Assembly (NCBI GenBank): GCA_024695575.1 | Contig: JAILHY010000043.1 | Location: 1 to 42,666, forward strand | DNA: 42,666 nt | Origin: Lachnospiraceae bacterium | GTDB lineage: Bacteria; Bacillota; Clostridia; Lachnospirales; Lachnospiraceae | Direction: 5' to 3' | Shown here: piece by piece, positions 41,609 through 42,666 of the stretch | Position numbering within the stretch: the stretch's first letter is position 1 | Layout: each line of letters starts with the position of its first letter | Notes under the pieces: generated by a model | What the model saw: only the letters and a program-made list of their open reading frames with translations | What the model was told of the DNA's origin: nothing | Database searches by the model: none | Program-made: the position numbers and the translations under genes

Positions 41609-41659
41609 CCGGATGGAATCCACTGCGCTCATGCGGACGGATACGTGGGTTCTGTCCGG
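41609..41659 (+). other. 15 bp stem-loop in the leader of the DUF6273 gene
   Basis: CCGGATGGAATCCAC (41609-41623) pairs with GTGGGTTCTGTCCGG (41645-41659) with three G-U pairs and a 21-base loop. There is no T-run after it, so it is not an intrinsic terminator. A weak -10-like GATAAT (41597-41602) would start transcription right at its base. Confidence 0.6.
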
Positions 41660-41684
41660 GAATATACGTCAATTGGAGAATGAT

Positions 41685-42666
41685 ATGAAAAAAACACTAT
41701 TTAAAAGAATTACATCATTTTTACTTGCACCTGCGTTGATTGTAGGTTCTTTTTCTGTTCCCGAGTTTTCTCTTCCGGTTCATGCAGAATCAGAAACAAT
41801 TGAAAAGAATGCTAATAACACAGGCTTAATCACAGACTATATAGATCATCCGAACACTGGCGGATATCCCGGTCATTACGGTGGTGAATGGAGTTATGTT
41901 TATTACGGAAAATATGATACTAAACCGGTCAAATACCGCGTGTTAAATCCACGTGAGGATTCTTTTAAAGTTGAGGGCGATTCCCTTTTTCTTGATTGCG
42001 ATAACGTACTTAATTCCATGGTATTTTCTTCAGAAAGCAAGGAATGGCCTGAAAGTGATCTGAATAGTTGGCTTAACAGAGAATTCTTATCCGGCTTTAC
42101 TAGAGTTGAACAATCTTCTATAGCGGAAAGTTATAAAGATAGTCCTTCTAATTTGGATTATGATAATGCTTCGGATTTCATGTCTCTTTCCGGTGAAAAA
42201 GTATTTGTTCTTGATGAAGCCGAAGTATGTAGCGGTGCGTATGGATACTTGGATGATTCCGGTAATTCTGTAACGGGAGTTGCTGTTACTAGACTGAAAA
42301 AAGATCTACGTGGAAATTATTGCAGTTATTGGCTTCGTACAGCTGGGATTGGTTTAACGGAAGCTGTAATTACTCTAACCGATGATAGGTCTAGTTCGTT
42401 TATTGTTTGTGTTAGCCCTGAAGTAACTAAATGTGGGAATATCGATGTCGGGGTTAGTCCTGCTTTTAACGTAAAACTTTCATCAATTATTTTTGCAACT
42501 AAAATATCTGCTGATAAAGAGTATAAACTTACGCTCAAGGATGATAATCTTAAAGCGGGTGTAACTCAGGGGTCTCAAATTGAAAGAAATGGAAATGTTT
42601 TGACAATTCCTTATTCTGTAGAAGGTGATCCTAATCGTTTATCGATACTTATCACGTATAAACATG
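41685..42666 (+). CDS. Secreted DUF6273-domain protein (3' truncated by window)
   Basis: The frame is open from ATG 41685 (GGAGAA six bases upstream) to the window end, giving 327 residues. The signal peptide is clear: MKKTLFKRIT, a hydrophobic core and VHA at 32-34 as cleavage site. Residues about 60-270 match the DUF6273 style: VYYGKYDTKPVKYRVLN, then SDLNSWLNREFLSGFT, YWLRTAG and the closing SPAFNVKLSSIIF. DUF6273 is an extracellular module of unknown function found in multidomain proteins of Lachnospiraceae, often with Ig-like repeats or choline/wall-binding ends. A following beta-rich module has just begun (KISADKEYKLTLKDDN). Codon use is AT-richer than in the central metabolic genes, like the GLUG protein. 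Confidence 0.75.
   Translation, partial: MKKTLFKRITSFLLAPALIVGSFSVPEFSLPVHAESETIEKNANNTGLITDYIDHPNTGGYPGHYGGEWSYVYYGKYDTKPVKYRVLNPREDSFKVEGDSLFLDCDNVLNSMVFSSESKEWPESDLNSWLNREFLSGFTRVEQSSIAESYKDSPSNLDYDNASDFMSLSGEKVFVLDEAEVCSGAYGYLDDSGNSVTGVAVTRLKKDLRGNYCSYWLRTAGIGLTEAVITLTDDRSSSFIVCVSPEVTKCGNIDVGVSPAFNVKLSSIIFATKISADKEYKLTLKDDNLKAGVTQGSQIERNGNVLTIPYSVEGDPNRLSILITYKH

Noticed and set aside
41590-41684. Known riboswitch ahead of the DUF6273 gene
   Set aside because: A single long stem with a large loop does not match the c-di-GMP, guanidine, ZTP or THF riboswitch patterns I know.
1-42666. tRNA, rRNA or CRISPR array
   Set aside because: No cloverleaf-like or rRNA sequence and no regularly spaced repeats were seen on reading; this was by eye, without a covariance search.

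Overview
The window looks like chromosomal DNA of an anaerobic Firmicute, most likely a Lachnospiraceae member (Butyrivibrio-like gut or rumen fibre fermenter). This is inferred from gene families, not from a marker gene. The signs are strong GGAGG ribosome sites, a 4Fe-4S-rich redox sensor, a two-gene SufC/SufB system, cytoplasmic glycosidases without signal peptides, and secreted proteins with GLUG or DUF6273 domains. No rRNA, tRNA or CRISPR array was seen. Thirty coding regions are supported; the first and last run off the window, and one is a 23-codon leader peptide.

Layout. 1-6145: end of a DUF5107/TPR protein, a GH2-type glycosidase overlapping it, and a GH35 beta-galactosidase with its own promoter. 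6167-10747: SufC, a SufB-like scaffold and a large hybrid histidine kinase whose input module is a sensory [FeFe]-hydrogenase domain. 10739-14521 (minus strand): a DUF2264 protein and a GH88 unsaturated glucuronyl hydrolase, separated by a 464 bp intergenic repeat. 14606-19403: MATE exporter and an SbcD/SbcC-like pair. 19544-24265: aspartate aminotransferase, a second repeat, XerD-like recombinase, cysteine desulfurase, and a convergent PHP phosphatase. 24474-27835: the glycolytic block gap, pgk, tpiA, with terminators after gap and tpiA and a third repeat copy between pgk and tpiA. 28014-30962: a large secreted GLUG-repeat protein.

30942-34915 is the most interesting stretch. A promoter, a 23-codon ORF with a strong ribosome site, an intrinsic terminator and a competing antiterminator pairing precede a heterodimeric ABC exporter of the BmrCD/TM287-288 type. 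This is the architecture of ribosome-mediated, drug-responsive transcription attenuation. 34918-42666: a FecR-domain membrane protein with a promoter nested inside a terminator-like hairpin, a polysaccharide deacetylase, a nitroreductase-like protein, a Mn-type cation diffusion facilitator, an operon-like run of sigma factor, 7-TM protein and PrsW-like intramembrane protease, and a truncated secreted DUF6273 protein.

How it fits together. Imported galactose- and uronate-containing oligosaccharides would be trimmed in the cytoplasm (GH2, GH35, GH88, DUF2264) and feed the glycolytic block. Fe-S assembly genes (sufC, sufB-like, cysteine desulfurase) support ferredoxin/hydrogenase metabolism, and the hydrogenase-like kinase could report its redox or H2 state. 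The right-hand part concerns the cell envelope and stress: drug export, envelope sensing, metal export, sigma factor and membrane protease. Three mosaic copies of one repeat family with imperfect inverted ends and two copies of a second short repeat sit between genes.
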